This document shows, in pieces, positions 43,762-53,713 of a stretch of 64,000 nt of DNA. The notes below the pieces were generated by a model. The model saw only the letters and a program-made list of their open reading frames with translations. It had not been told where the DNA came from and searched no databases. The DNA comes from Strobilurus pachycystidiatus. Taxonomy: Eukaryota; Basidiomycota; Agaricomycetes; Agaricales; Physalacriaceae. The stretch spans positions 2,108,001 through 2,172,000 of the forward strand of contig JAHLMK010000002.1 of NCBI GenBank assembly GCA_019915135.1, read 5' to 3'. Numbering within the stretch: the first letter of the stretch is position 1; each line of letters begins with the position of its first letter. Made by a program: the position numbers and the translations under genes.

Positions 43762-44920
43762 GAGACCTTCACGAGTCTCGAGGATCCAGTGAGTACTCGA
43801 GACTCGACTCGCCTCGGGCACTCGCAGGACTCGATCCCCGAGACTCGCGGATCTTGCCGGGGCGAGTCCGAACACGAGTCGCGAGCAGGGCTTCGGTCGT
43901 GTGAGTACTCATGGCGAGTACTCACACGGACTCGCGCAGTTCTCTGACGGTTAAAGACCTCAGACAAACTGTGAGCCGAGCGTGCAGCAAGCGTGTTGTA
44001 CGCTCGTTCTTAATGAAATTTGATCTGATCACTCGGGATCAATATCCCGGATCCCAAGCGAGCGAGCGAGATTGATCGCGATCAATCTCTTGCTCTTCTC
44101 CTGCCTCCACCACCATGGGGTTGACGATTCGTCAACCCTGCCAGTCTGACAATTGTCATCTGGCTTTGGACGACACCCTCATGCCCCACAATAGGGCGCG
44201 GACGACTTCTGAGGTCCGTTGCTAGGGCGCCGCGGCCTTGGCAACGGGCCAACCAGGACGCGTAAGCCCCCATACATGGGCAGCAGACGCTGAACGGCGA
44301 CAATAGCGGCCATCCAGAGGCCTCGGCACTTTGGAAGGACCTCTGAAGTGCTGCTCGGCAGGCCTGGGGACTGGATTGGGCGGGATGACCGGTGCGCGGT
44401 GCGTTTGCGAATGACGCGCACACCCAGGTGCGTGTCTCAAATTTCATTCATTTGATGTCTCTGGCCATTGATCTATTTATTCATGCAGCATGCCGCATGC
44501 TGCACACACTCGCATCTCCGCCACCCAACCACACTCAACGTCACTACCGCACGGCACACACCTCCTCGTCACCTCGTTGTGGTTCTTCCTATAATGTCAA
44601 CTCCCTCGCCGCCCCGCCGCCGCCCTCGCTAATCATGTACTCATGCCCGGCTGAGGCCCCCCGCGCAATTGCTCGGGGGGATTCGTCGTGCATGACAGAT
44701 GAACACTGCGAGTACTGCACGAGTACTCGCCTGAGTACCCGTGAGTACTCATAACAACTCGAATCAACATGAGTACTCGCCGGACCCGTGAGTACTCGAC
44801 TCGCGGGACTCGAGTCTTTACCAGTGCGAGTCTTGACACGAGTCGCGGGCACTGATTTGGCCCATGAGTACTCGTGACTGCGAGTCCGAGTCGACTCGAG
44901 TCAAGACTCGTGAAGGTCTC
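43762..44920. mobile_element. nested 1.16-kb TIR element at the gag/protease junction
   Basis: The ends are an inverted repeat GAGACCTTCACGAGTCT (43762 on) and AGACTCGTGAAGGTCTC (ending 44920), flanked on both sides by TA. Subterminal regions are crowded with GAGTACTC/GACTCG motifs in both orientations. The interior holds a palindrome GATTGATCGCGATCAATC near 44070 and no transposase. TA flanks suggest a Tc1/mariner-type or other TA-targeting non-autonomous element. It lies exactly where the gag frame ends and the protease frame starts. The in-frame gag stop TAG is partly made of its end. Confidence 0.8.
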
Positions 44921-46986
44921 TAAGAATTTCTGATGGGTAGTCGTATGTCTATAGGAATGGGCTCGGGAAACTGCTTTGGGTTTGGAATGACTACAGTGGG
45001 TTTGGTTGGGATGCTCTTTCCTGTGTTCAAAAGCTTCTTGTCTGAGTCTTGTTTGGCCTTCTGGCTTGTAGCTGTACTGGGTGGTTTAAATTGCTCTTCC
45101 ATAGCTTTGGCGCGTGCGCTGCGTGTTATAGCTCGCTTCGGTCTGTCTGCGCTGAATGAATTTCCCTTATTGCTTACCCAATATGAGGGATATTCCTCTT
45201 CTGACTCTTCCTCCAGTGTTGTTTCTATGTCCTCAGTTTGAATAGTTGGTGCCTGTTCAGTTCCTAATAGTATTTGGCTTTCTTCCGAGTTTGTACTGGT
45301 TACTTCAATGAAGTTAGATCCAAAATGGTTTGTTGGTACTTCCTCAATGTATGAAGTAGTGGGTCCTTGCTTTTGACTGTTTTGACTGGCTAGCTGTCGA
45401 AGAGCTGCCCGTGCCATGTTTTCATTACTATATCGCATTATGGGTCCACCATCTGTCATTACTACTCTTCCATCCGGTTTCTGGGCTATTTGATTTTTTG
45501 CTATCATTTCCCGGATGGTAGGACAGTCACGTATAGTGTGATTAGGATCATCACATCCATAACAGGTAGTGTTTCGTGCCATAGGCTGTGGCGCCCTTTG
45601 TGGTGTGATTTGTGGCGCACTTTGTGGCGTATATTGCAGATTATTGCTTGGAGATGTGTACTGCGGTGCGTATGGAGCTGTATTCTGATTAGGTGCAGGT
45701 CTATAACCGGGTTGTACTTTTGGCATATAGTATCCTGATGTTCCTTGGGGCCTGGTCATACTAGGTGTTGTTGGTGGCATGGCTAAAATTCGTGCTGCTT
45801 CTGGGTTAAGCTGCAATGCTTGATAATACAAGGAGGAATAATGAATGGCGTATTGTGGGTCATCAATAGATAGTTTTCCTAGACGATGTATGATGTCATC
45901 CAATTCTTCTGGTTCTTTAACGACTTCAGTTTTCTTACTTTCACTTGAATTGGCTTGTAAGTTTATTCTTTTCTTTTCTTTCAAAGCCAATTGCAGTCGT
46001 CGTTTACTTTTATGTCGTTTCTCTCGACTCGAGACGTCAGAGTCTGAATCGCTGTTGTCTTCTTCTGATTCGGTGGCTGTTTCTGGACTGTCTGAATCGG
46101 TATCAGAGTCAGTGTCTGCTAGATTGTATTCAAACCTATTGCGTTCTAAGATGGTTCTGGCAATCTGATTTACTGTTTCATGTGCAAAAGCTTGAGACAG
46201 ATCTGCCGCGGGGTCTCGAGAGATATGAATTTTTTCAATATCTCTTCTTAACCTCTTATGAATGCCATGCCAGAAGTATGCATTATAGTCTTCGTCTGTT
46301 AGTTTGCCCTGGCCCTGCAGCCAACCTGCTATAGTGACAAATTCACGACGGTATTTCTTCCATTGATCTAGTCGATGAACTGTTCTGTGTCTCCAACTAC
46401 TTGTTAATTTTTTAAGATGCTTGGGCTGATAATAGTTATTAATTTTATCAACATCATAAAATTCCAGAATATCATCTTTTAACAAATTATAATTGGGGGT
46501 TCGATAGTGACTGCATCCTTCCAAGAATTTCACCACCTTGGGTGCCATATATTCAATCATGGTTTCGACTTTTTCTCGGTTGGTGTTGACTGCATATCGT
46601 TGGAATAGACGCTCAAGTCTTTTGAAAAAAGGCTTGAGATCGCGGGGTTGGCCTTTAAAGGTCTTGATTGCGTCGCGTGTATTTCCCATTGGGATGTCGG
46701 CTGGGGTTCGAAGTGGTAGTGCCATGTTTTCGGCTGGTGAATGTGAATTGGTGACAGACAATGAACTTTCTGATGAGGAACTAGTATGTCTGGAGTTTGA
46801 TTGGGGTTGTGTGGAATAAAATGCACTGTGCAAATTATTCAAGGCTGATATTTGTTCTTGTAACTCAGCTGGATCAATAGGTGGTTGATAGCGTTCCTCC
46901 GGTGAAGTTGCTACTGATGATTCTGGTGATTCTACTGTAGACGGAAAGTCTGAAGTACTTTGTTGCATACAAAGTTTGTGGTGCAA
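44920..46986 (-). CDS. retroelement Gag
   Basis: 688-codon frame, first ATG 22 nt past the primer-binding site. The central capsid-like region contains FKGQPRDLKPFFKRLERLF, a typical Ty3/gypsy retrotrans-gag start, followed by helices to about residue 290. An Asp/Ser-rich linker and a Pro/Gln-rich stretch follow. A CCHC zinc knuckle, CYGCDDPNHTIRDC, is near residue 490. The C-terminal 150 residues are polar with a basic cluster (RPKRAITRSARAKAM). Gag packages the RNA and assembles the particle. The frame stops at 44920-44922, at the nested element. Before that insertion the protease frame lay in the -1 frame immediately downstream. Confidence 0.9.
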   Translation of the reverse strand: MHHKLCMQQSTSDFPSTVESPESSVATSPEERYQPPIDPAELQEQISALNNLHSAFYSTQPQSNSRHTSSSSESSLSVTNSHSPAENMALPLRTPADIPMGNTRDAIKTFKGQPRDLKPFFKRLERLFQRYAVNTNREKVETMIEYMAPKVVKFLEGCSHYRTPNYNLLKDDILEFYDVDKINNYYQPKHLKKLTSSWRHRTVHRLDQWKKYRREFVTIAGWLQGQGKLTDEDYNAYFWHGIHKRLRRDIEKIHISRDPAADLSQAFAHETVNQIARTILERNRFEYNLADTDSDTDSDSPETATESEEDNSDSDSDVSSREKRHKSKRRLQLALKEKKRINLQANSSESKKTEVVKEPEELDDIIHRLGKLSIDDPQYAIHYSSLYYQALQLNPEAARILAMPPTTPSMTRPQGTSGYYMPKVQPGYRPAPNQNTAPYAPQYTSPSNNLQYTPQSAPQITPQRAPQPMARNTTCYGCDDPNHTIRDCPTIREMIAKNQIAQKPDGRVVMTDGGPIMRYSNENMARAALRQLASQNSQKQGPTTSYIEEVPTNHFGSNFIEVTSTNSEESQILLGTEQAPTIQTEDIETTLEEESEEEYPSYWVSNKGNSFSADRPKRAITRSARAKAMEEQFKPPSTATSQKAKQDSDKKLLNTGKSIPTKPTVVIPNPKQFPEPIPIDIRLPIRNS

Positions 46987-47007
46987 AAGGGTGATTTACC
47001 CCCTCGC

Positions 47008-47018
47008 GGTGGGCTCCA
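47008..47018 (-). other. candidate primer-binding site
   Basis: In element sense, six bases past the 5' LTR end, the sequence TGGAGCCCACC begins with TGG, the complement of a tRNA CCA tail. It would pair with a tRNA ending GGUGGGCUCCA. The matching tRNA was not identified and neither tRNA in this window fits. Confidence 0.55.
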
Positions 47019-47024
47019 AATTAA

Positions 47025-47716
47025 TGTCACGGTACGGAAGTGTTTAGAACAGATCCTGGATGACAGTTGAGTTCGGTGGGTAGAGAGCTATCGAGATAGC
47101 TTTAGGTGACTTGTGGCGTGCTTGTGATTCTTGACTTGACTTGCTTGAAGGGCTAGCCTGACTACCGTTGTAGTCTTCTAAACACCTTAATACGATAACT
47201 TGCTTGACTTGTATAACTTGACTTGCTTGACTTGCGGAACTTGCTTGACTTGCTGAACTTGCTTGACTTGCGTAACTTGCTTGACTTGCTTGAATTCTTG
47301 TTCTTCGATTAGAAGCGTGTGCGAGGAAGCTGTAATTAACTTGATAATGATATTATCTTGTCTTTAGGCTTATGAGAATGTGTTCTGAGTTTGAGAGCTA
47401 AGCTGTGTATTGGGGTAGCTGACGTCCTTTTGGTCCGATTCAGCTCCCTTATATAGTACTACTGACTACATTCTATAAATAGATCTATGACTGCAATTGA
47501 CTGATACTGACTCATACTGACTCAATGGTCCTTTCTTGCCTTTTCCGGAATGTTCCGACATGTTCCGGCATGTTCCGGCGCGTTCTGTGGTTGAGTCATG
47601 GCGTTCATGCCCTAATAAGGAATATTACGTAATTGTCTCTGTGTAGTTTCTCGTTGAATATCATTTTGTGGTTTGCCAATAATGCTTTTTGAGTGCAATT
47701 CTTTCGCGTAGTGACA
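47025..47716 (-). repeat. LTR (5' LTR in element sense)
   Basis: 692 bp, identical by eye to 30313-31004. In element sense this copy drives transcription. Confidence 0.95.
47448..47590 (-). promoter_or_regulatory. LTR promoter: heat-shock-element-like array upstream of TATA boxes
   Basis: Read on the minus strand, an array built from TTCCGGAATGTTC (47543-47555; TTCnnGAAnnTTC) and two further TTCCG units at 10-bp spacing lies about 60-70 nt upstream of TCTATTTATAG (47473-47483). A second box, ACTATATAAGG, follows at 47448-47458. Three alternating nTTCn/nGAAn pentamers are the binding unit of heat-shock factor. The order (array, TATA, then R region) suits the element's own sense direction. Confidence 0.5.
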
Positions 47717-47880
47717 GCGCCCCTCACGTGTGCCCATCACGTGCTGGTATCGAAACCGTTAGTAACGGTATCGAAACCTAGGCCAAAAGGGAGATCGGTA
47801 AGTAACAGTTTCAAACCGACGGCCGAGGTTTACTGCGCCACCCTACTGGACTCAGTGGACTGAGGCCAAAAAGCAAGGGT
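47717..47880. repeat. right half of the repeat split by the LTR element
   Basis: Starts GCGCCCCTCACGTGTG and continues with a CACGTG, GGTATCGAAACC motifs and GGTTTACTGCGCCACC. It is the continuation of the unit broken at 30312, as shown by the unbroken related copy at 29463-29605. Confidence 0.8.
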
Positions 47881-47896
47881 TCTAAAAGACCGAGAG

Positions 47897-47979
47897 TCCG
47901 ACCTGCCTGGCTCGAACAGGCGACATCAAGATGAGATATCCATTACAGTCTTGCGCTCTTCCAACTGAGCTAAGGTCGG
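47897..47979 (-). tRNA. tRNA-Tyr (GUA) with a 10-nt intron
   Basis: Acceptor arms CCGACCT/AGGTCGG pair fully. A-box TAGCTCAGTTGG and B-box GTTCGAGCC are intact. Anticodon stem CAAGA/TCTTG has the loop CTGTAAA with anticodon GUA (47944-47946). A 10-nt intron (47933-47942) splits the loop one base after the anticodon. Confidence 0.92.
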
Positions 47980-48092
47980 TTACGAGCAGATTCTCTATAC
48001 ACATTAGCACAGCTTCTTACTCATTGCCACCACGTGCCACGTGCGGACAATCGATCCGTTGCAATTGAACTTGAGCAGCAACCACCACCATC

Positions 48093-49470
48093 ATGCACGC
48101 GATACAGGTATTACGTCTCTCATCTGCTTCAAAATGTCATCTTAATTCAATCCAGCAACAACTCTTTGCCGTGCGCGAATACCTCAGCCCAGTATGTGAT
48201 AGTGGCGCCTTTTGATAATGGGATGCTAAACGATTGCAGGTTCTCAAAGAAAGCAAATTCAAAGAGCATGGGCGTATAAATCCCGGTTCGACAGTCCCCT
48301 TCTGCGTGGTTTCCCAGGCTGAACAACGTTTGTATAGAGGAGTTCGTGGCGGCGGGTGATTTCTTGGCGTACAAGTTTCCCGTTTGGACTTGGTGAGTGG
48401 CTCAGCGGAGGGTCGTACTCTCATTTTGAGTCTCTCACAGGGAGAAGGGCGACGCATCCAAGGCTCGTGATTACCTACCAGCGGACAAGCAATACCTCGT
48501 TACTCGTGGAGTGCCCTGTCTTCGCCGCGCCACAGCTCTTGCATACACCGACGCCGACGAGGATGCCGAACGATTGCTCTCCTTTGGTGACTCCTTTGCA
48601 TCAGGAGATGAGAAGGACGAGTGGGTTGAGACGCATGCCGGCAGGAAAGGCACTAATACCGACAACGTTGCAAACGCTGGTGAAATCGATGACATTCCTG
48701 ATTTGGATGCCCACGATGCGACTACTGGCATGGCTGGCTTATCCCTCGAGACAGCGGCAGATATACCGGATATTGATGACATCCCTGATATGGAAGAGGA
48801 GGATTTGGAAGCGGGGGACGAGGCGACAGCATCTACTAAGCCTGCTGCGCCTGCCGTTATAGATGCAAGGTGCGCCGCCTGACACCGTCTCGTGCCCTAT
48901 TCCCATACCCATCCAGCCATGTCGAAGTCGCGAGAGGGAACTTGTTGCAAGTACGCACGTACGATGTGATGATCACCTACGACAAATACTATCAGACTCC
49001 GCGAATCTGGCTGCTTGGATATGATGAGGTCCGTTCCTCGACATCCCTCTATCAGCCCCGCTGACTTGGTACAGAACCGCACACCCCTCATTCCCGCTCA
49101 AATATTCCAGGACGTCTCCGCCGATCATGCCTTGAAGACGGTGACCATCGAGGCCTTCCCCCACTCCACATCCCTCCAGGCCGCCTCCGTACATCCTTGC
49201 AAGCACGCCAGCGTCATGAAGAAGGTCATCGAGCGCATGAACAGCAGCGTCGTCGCCGAGCAGCTCGCACAACAGAAGGCGAACCCTAAAGACAAGAAGA
49301 AGTGGTTTAGCCGCAAGCAAAGCAGCAGCGGCAAGGAGGACAAGGCCGCTGCGGCCGCGGAGGAGGATGAAGTTGAGGGCATGCGCGTAGACTTTTACCT
49401 CGTCGTTTTCTTGAAGTTCATTGCTTCGATTGTGCCAACCATCGAGGTTGATTCGACGACGTCCTTCTGA
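48093..49470 (+). CDS. ATG3: autophagy E2-like conjugating enzyme ATG3
   Basis: Seven exons fit in phase: 48093-48107, 48156-48191, 48240-48285, 48338-48392, 48441-48869, 48917-49028 and 49075-49470; product 362 aa. The N-terminus reads [40 protein letters not shown] and [14 protein letters not shown]. An acidic flexible insert spans about residues 85-195. Then come [26 protein letters not shown], and HPCKH with the catalytic Cys at 273. Atg3 receives Atg8 from Atg7 and transfers it to phosphatidylethanolamine on the forming autophagosome. Length and domain order are normal for fungi. The fourth intron donor (48286, CCCG|GTTCGA) was chosen because it restores the conserved NPEEFV. Confidence 0.95.
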
Positions 49471-49640
49471 TAACAGTCAATCGCTGACCTGGCAGGTCGT
49501 CACGCTGTAAATAATACATGTAGGGGCAGCTATACAAATTTGTACATTAGACATATATGTAGATACCCTTTACCAACGAGGAATGGAATTTTTGTAAATT
49601 ATGGCTTGAACTGCTCGCGTTAATTGGGGTTAGGGTCACA

Positions 49641-50546
49641 ATGGGTATGCTTCGACCATCATGTTCACGGACATTTCGCTTGTTTTTTCGCGAGGTCCGC
49701 ACCAATACTTGTTTCACAAGGCGGAATCATAATGGTGAGAATTTGCAAGCTATGTTACGATAGACTGACCGTTACAGGTAGTAATCCTCATTCGACACCT
49801 ATTGAACCGACATCCAGTGAGCCGGACGGAGAGATCGAGGAGCCGCTATTACCAAGGAAAGAGGTGATTCTCAATGCTATGCTGTCTCTCGCAGGTGGCA
49901 CAGAATCCGGTCCTCTCCCTGTCAAGCTTCCCGACAAGCTACCCCACAGCGTGCAGGCACCTTGGTTGACCAAAGAGGAACTTAGACACTACCTTCCCCC
50001 GCTCCTTGCTTCGAACTGGGGCCTGTATTGGGTTCCGAACCTCTGCAGATTCCATCTCGCCGGAAACTTTCCTGCCAAATCGTACGGCAGAGCCATGCGA
50101 TTGATCCGGGACATAGACAGGATAGCAAATACCGAGAACGTACGTGGACGCGTCAATGCTCAAGGAACGTCGCGCTGACCCCAGAATAGCACCACCCAGA
50201 ACGTGTCGGATGGTCGATGGGCTCCGTGCATGTCACCATCACCACACACCAAGCTGCGACACCGCGCGCGTTGCACCTCACACCCATACATCCCGGTCTG
50301 ACCATTCGCGACGTGCGCTTTGCTACCCTCATGTCCAACCACTTCCGCGAGGCGTACAAGATATTCCCTCCGGGGAGACCTGAAGAGCCCAAAGATCAGC
50401 GGAAACTTACATTGTTAGGCGACGCAGCTCGGGGTCTGGTGAATGGCGCAGAATTGAAGTATACTGTGATGCGTCTCGGCAAGGTCCAACCCGACTCCGC
50501 CCCAAAACGACTAAGCAGCGACAAACCCTTCTACATAAAAAAATAG
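49641..50546 (+). CDS. pterin-4a-carbinolamine dehydratase-like protein, probably mitochondrial
   Basis: Three exons in phase: 49641-49734, 49778-50139 and 50190-50546; product 270 aa. The first 31 residues are rich in Arg, Ser and Phe and lack acids except one, like a mitochondrial presequence. The PCD/DCoH domain begins around LTKEELRHYLPPLLASNWGL and continues FHLAGNFPAKSYGRAMRLIR. It then gives IANTENHHPERVGW, with the signature HHP starting at residue 153 exactly at the exon 3 junction, followed by VHVTITTHQA, and GLTIRDVRFA. The family dehydrates 4a-hydroxytetrahydrobiopterin. In fungi without biopterin-dependent hydroxylases its role is unclear. About 60 residues after the domain (to KPFYIKK) are extra. 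Domain call strong, activity inferred. Confidence 0.85.
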
Positions 50547-51277
50547 AATCCGGTAGGTCCTTCCTGTTGTATCCTGTTCCGGCGTTCTGGCTGCTGATGC
50601 GCTTCCCAGCCAGGACCGAAAAGTACTTATAGCCTGACGGTCTCACTGCCGACGGAGTTGTTAATTGTTGACGATGACATGGCTGGGGTCATTCGACGAC
50701 TATCGATCAATGAAACTATAGCCTGATATTGCGGCCATCTTCTGTCCGTCTTTTGTCTACATACATGGAGACATTGCCAACGCGCTTGGGATGATAAAGA
50801 AGCCATCAACTGCCACCAGTCCAGGTGACCCAAGGGTTGTCTGCGCTCGGGTTTGGGAGTAGAGGATGGCCTGCCTGGGTCACAAACTCTTGTGTCAGTC
50901 GCCCGCACCGGCTCGTGTCTATCTTTGTCACAGCTCTCTGGGAGAAGAGTCTCGGGATGGTACACAACTTTGACCCTCCTTGTGGAACATCGACCGGCAC
51001 GTCAAGCTTTAACTTGCACCACAGCATGAAACCGATCGAGTACACAATCCCGGGCAAAGACATATCAAGCAATGACTCTCTATTGACGTCGATCAAAGAC
51101 GAAGTAGGCATAGGTACTATGTGTATGATTTCGACGTTGCCTCCTTTACAGTCATTGCGGCATGCGCAATCAGCGAACCTCAGCGTCCCTCGGAGCGCCG
51201 CTTTCCTCTCCTCTGTCGGATCTCGTGTCGACATGTATGAGTGAATCCCAACTCGGCAAAACGCGACCTTTCTTTCG
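50547..51277. other. non-coding or uncertain stretch
   Basis: A 142-codon minus-strand frame (50806-51234) and a 139-codon plus-strand frame (50825-51244) cover the same DNA. Neither has a recognisable domain, and I cannot choose between them or support either. Confidence 0.3.
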
Positions 51278-51454
51278 TTAGGCCATTCCCCAGCTCGTCT
51301 CCATCATGATCTCGTCCTCTGATTCATCCTCGTAGGTTAACGGCTCCTGCGCGCCGCTGTCTGGCTTCTCGTACTCGCGGATGATCATGCTGACGAGGAG
51401 CGCAATGCCCACCCATGCTTGGGCGGCTTCAGAGTGCCAGTTCAAGTGAGGCAT
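51278..51454 (-). CDS. 58-residue predicted membrane protein
   Basis: Starts MPHLNWHSEAAQAWVG, followed by one hydrophobic helix (AWVGIALLVSMII, residues 13-25), then REYEKPDSG and an acidic tail (TYEDESEDEIMMETSWGMA). Short, but the helix followed by a charged tail, the lack of rare composition and a clean start suggest a real small protein, perhaps a subunit of a membrane complex. No intron was needed. No family is recognised. Confidence 0.45.
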   Translation of the reverse strand: MPHLNWHSEAAQAWVGIALLVSMIIREYEKPDSGAQEPLTYEDESEDEIMMETSWGMA

Positions 51455-52858
51455 GAGGGATGTGGTTGGGTGGTTGTGGGTTATGTGTGGCGAGAGCGAT
51501 GTAATGATAAGACGGAACAGAAGTCTCGTCTTTAGTAGGTGGGGGTGGTGTTTCAGCTCTTTAGCTTTACAGCTGATGTGCCTTGGACGGGTGAGTAGTG
51601 GCTCTTCCGCTCAAGACAACACAAGTTCTTAAATATCACTTCAAGGCGGTGGAGGCACTGACTAGCCTTAGCCCTGGACTCTGGCCCGAACACGGATCTG
51701 CAGGGATCATTCCGGACGCAGCGGTGAGTACTGCTACTAGGTACGAATCCTATATTGACTCGTATGGGTGGGGAAAAGGATAAGCGAGATGCAAGAAGCC
51801 ATGTCGATTGCTTTGCCACCGAATTGAAATCCGTGAGCCGTGGCCCGAGTTCGCCAGACAAGGTGAGGTGAAGGCAGCAAAGTGTGAGATCACTTCAATC
51901 ACGGGCTGACACGAGACAGCCTCGACTAACGGCCTGTTACTGATAACGGTCTGGAGCAGTCGTGGAAGTCTGAGTCTGCAGACCTACGAGCAACTACGCC
52001 TCCACGACGCACACGTCAAGGATTTCTCGAGGAAAGACCATGCCTCGAGCCCGAATCTCGGAGACTGTAAGATTGATACTTCGTTGCATTTTTAGTCTGT
52101 CCATTTTTAAGCATGCTAGAGATAAGCAAACTCGGACGCACAGACAGAACAAGGGTCATGGCAAGCTCGGTAGCCAAGCAACCTGAAGACAAGACATCAG
52201 TAAGAATCTCAGAAGGAGATGGAGAACTTAGGCCAAGTATTCACCAGTGGCACCAAGTTCCAGACCTGGCGGAAATCAAGAATTGAGCCGCCGTCTGTGT
52301 CGACGCAGGTGAATTCGAAGTTATGCATGAGAGACCGCAGGCCTATTCTCTGGTCAAATCATTTGGAACGATGACCTCCGCCGGAGAAGAGACCGTGATA
52401 GTCGAGCAGAAGAATAAGAATAGGCCGTGCGAGTGATGAATACTGTCGCCATTGAATAAGATGAATCGCATTAGTATGTTAAAGGATCGCAGTTCTATAT
52501 TGCCTTCAACCTAGAAGCGTCCTGGTTAACATCCATCACTGCGTTGCTTGATCCACTGGTCTGATTTACGTTGAATTGATCCTCATTCGGAACGAAACTC
52601 ACTTCCTGCGACTCCGAGCGAGAAATGAATCTCGATTTTGATGATTGTGGTCGAAGTTGAAATGTACTTGTCGGCCATGGTGGCTCGCGTCATCACCGTT
52701 AGCGCGTCTTTTCGCTCAATCGCGACTTGACAACCAGGTTCTCCTCAGCTCAGCTCATTATCCTTACCCGGTCAACAAAAGTCCTCGTGTCCAATGAAAG
52801 CAGGTATAATTTAGTCGTGATAAGTTACATAGCGAGTCAGGAAACGTCTGAGTACGAA
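51455..52858. other. 1.4-kb intergenic, nothing supported
   Basis: Only frames under about 105 codons, with no family features. No tRNA or repeat was found by eye. Confidence 0.4.
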
Positions 52859-53713
52859 TTACACCAACCAAGAATCAAATCCATCTATACCATCGCGCCA
52901 CATCGCCATAGCCTGCAAGCTGTCCAATCTAGTACCCGAGCTCCTCCCTTCGAGGATGACCAACTGCGGCCCACCATTCCCCTCCCTCCGGCTGAACTCT
53001 GAAAAGAGGCTCATCATCTCTTCGTCTGCTCGTTTCCTAGACGGGATCTCTGGACCAAGTTGGATGATGATACGTCTCAACGAACGAGGAAGTCTTGCAT
53101 CCTCAATCACATCATTATCGTCCTCCTCCTCCTTGTCCAGTCCCCCGTCCTCAGATCCGCATCCCCGGGCATCGGACAGCTCTCTCGCGAACGTCTGAGC
53201 GCCAGACACACCCGAGATGCGCAACACCTCCAGGCCCTCAACGAGCCCACCGCCCAGAAGCCCATATGGGTTCCTATTCCCCGCCAAATGCAGTCGCGTC
53301 AACTGTGGCATATCAACCTCCCCAGGGAACGGATAGAACCCGTTCATCGTCAGCTCTCTGAGCCTGGGAAATCGCACTCGATAGACGCATGACAGGAGAT
53401 GGGTCGAGGCTAGGTCCACACAGAGCGTCTCGAGCGTGCCTGCCACCTCCTTCAGGGTGTCCATCCACACGGACGCGCTCTGTGGCGCATGGGACACATA
53501 CAGGTGGCGGACGCGATAGAAAGCGGGAAGGTCCTTGGGGATGATGATTGGTGAGGTTGTATTTTTGGTGAGGGCGATGGTGCGGTATCGGAGGGGCTGA
53601 GTGACGGCATGGAACTGTTTTGAGATGAGGGGTATGTGATGGGGACTGTCACTGTTCCAGGCATATTCGCATATCAAGAAGAGCAGCTCAGGTGGACATG
53701 ATGCGAGAGACAT
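52859..53713 (-). CDS. F-box-like protein
   Basis: Start set at the in-frame ATG at 53713 (MSLASCPPELLFLICEYAW), giving 284 aa; the frame itself stays open to 53836. Residues 5-45 fit an F-box: PPELLFLICEYA…HIPLISKQFHAVTQPLRYRT, with the LPxELL-type helix and the L..V.......W/R region. The rest has irregular leucine-rich strands (RVRHLYVSH, LRELTMNGF, LTRLHLAGN, LEVLRISGV), then an acidic loop and IIIQLGPEIPSRK. Agaricomycetes carry hundreds of such proteins. They are thought to recruit substrates to SCF ubiquitin ligases through Skp1. Substrate unknown. Confidence 0.75.
   Translation of the reverse strand: MSLASCPPELLFLICEYAWNSDSPHHIPLISKQFHAVTQPLRYRTIALTKNTTSPIIIPKDLPAFYRVRHLYVSHAPQSASVWMDTLKEVAGTLETLCVDLASTHLLSCVYRVRFPRLRELTMNGFYPFPGEVDMPQLTRLHLAGNRNPYGLLGGGLVEGLEVLRISGVSGAQTFARELSDARGCGSEDGGLDKEEEDDNDVIEDARLPRSLRRIIIQLGPEIPSRKRADEEMMSLFSEFSRREGNGGPQLVILEGRSSGTRLDSLQAMAMWRDGIDGFDSWLV

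Larger units (their letters stand above)
30313..47716 (-). mobile_element. 17.4-kb Ty3/gypsy LTR retrotransposon with accessory genes
   Basis: Bounded by 692-bp direct repeats (30313-31004 and 47025-47716) that read as identical throughout, each starting TGTCAC and ending GTGACA. Four bases, GCGC, are duplicated at the insertion point. On the minus strand the order is LTR, primer-binding site, gag, protease, an extra coding block of about 1,900 codons, RT-RNase H-integrase, ORF B, ORF A, LTR. RT before integrase is Ty3/gypsy order. Ordinary elements of this group are 5-8 kb; this one is about twice that because of the extra coding units and a nested 1.16-kb TIR element. All major frames are open, so the copy may be active. 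I do not recognise a described lineage with this layout. Confidence 0.92.

Noticed and set aside
47717..47979. Targeting of the LTR element to the tRNA-Tyr gene
   Set aside because: The insertion is 180 bp from the tRNA 3' end, inside a repeat, unlike Ty3 of yeast, which inserts a few bases from the transcription start.
50806..51234. 142-codon minus-strand frame
   Set aside because: A plus-strand frame of similar length covers the same DNA. No domain is seen in either, so neither is called.
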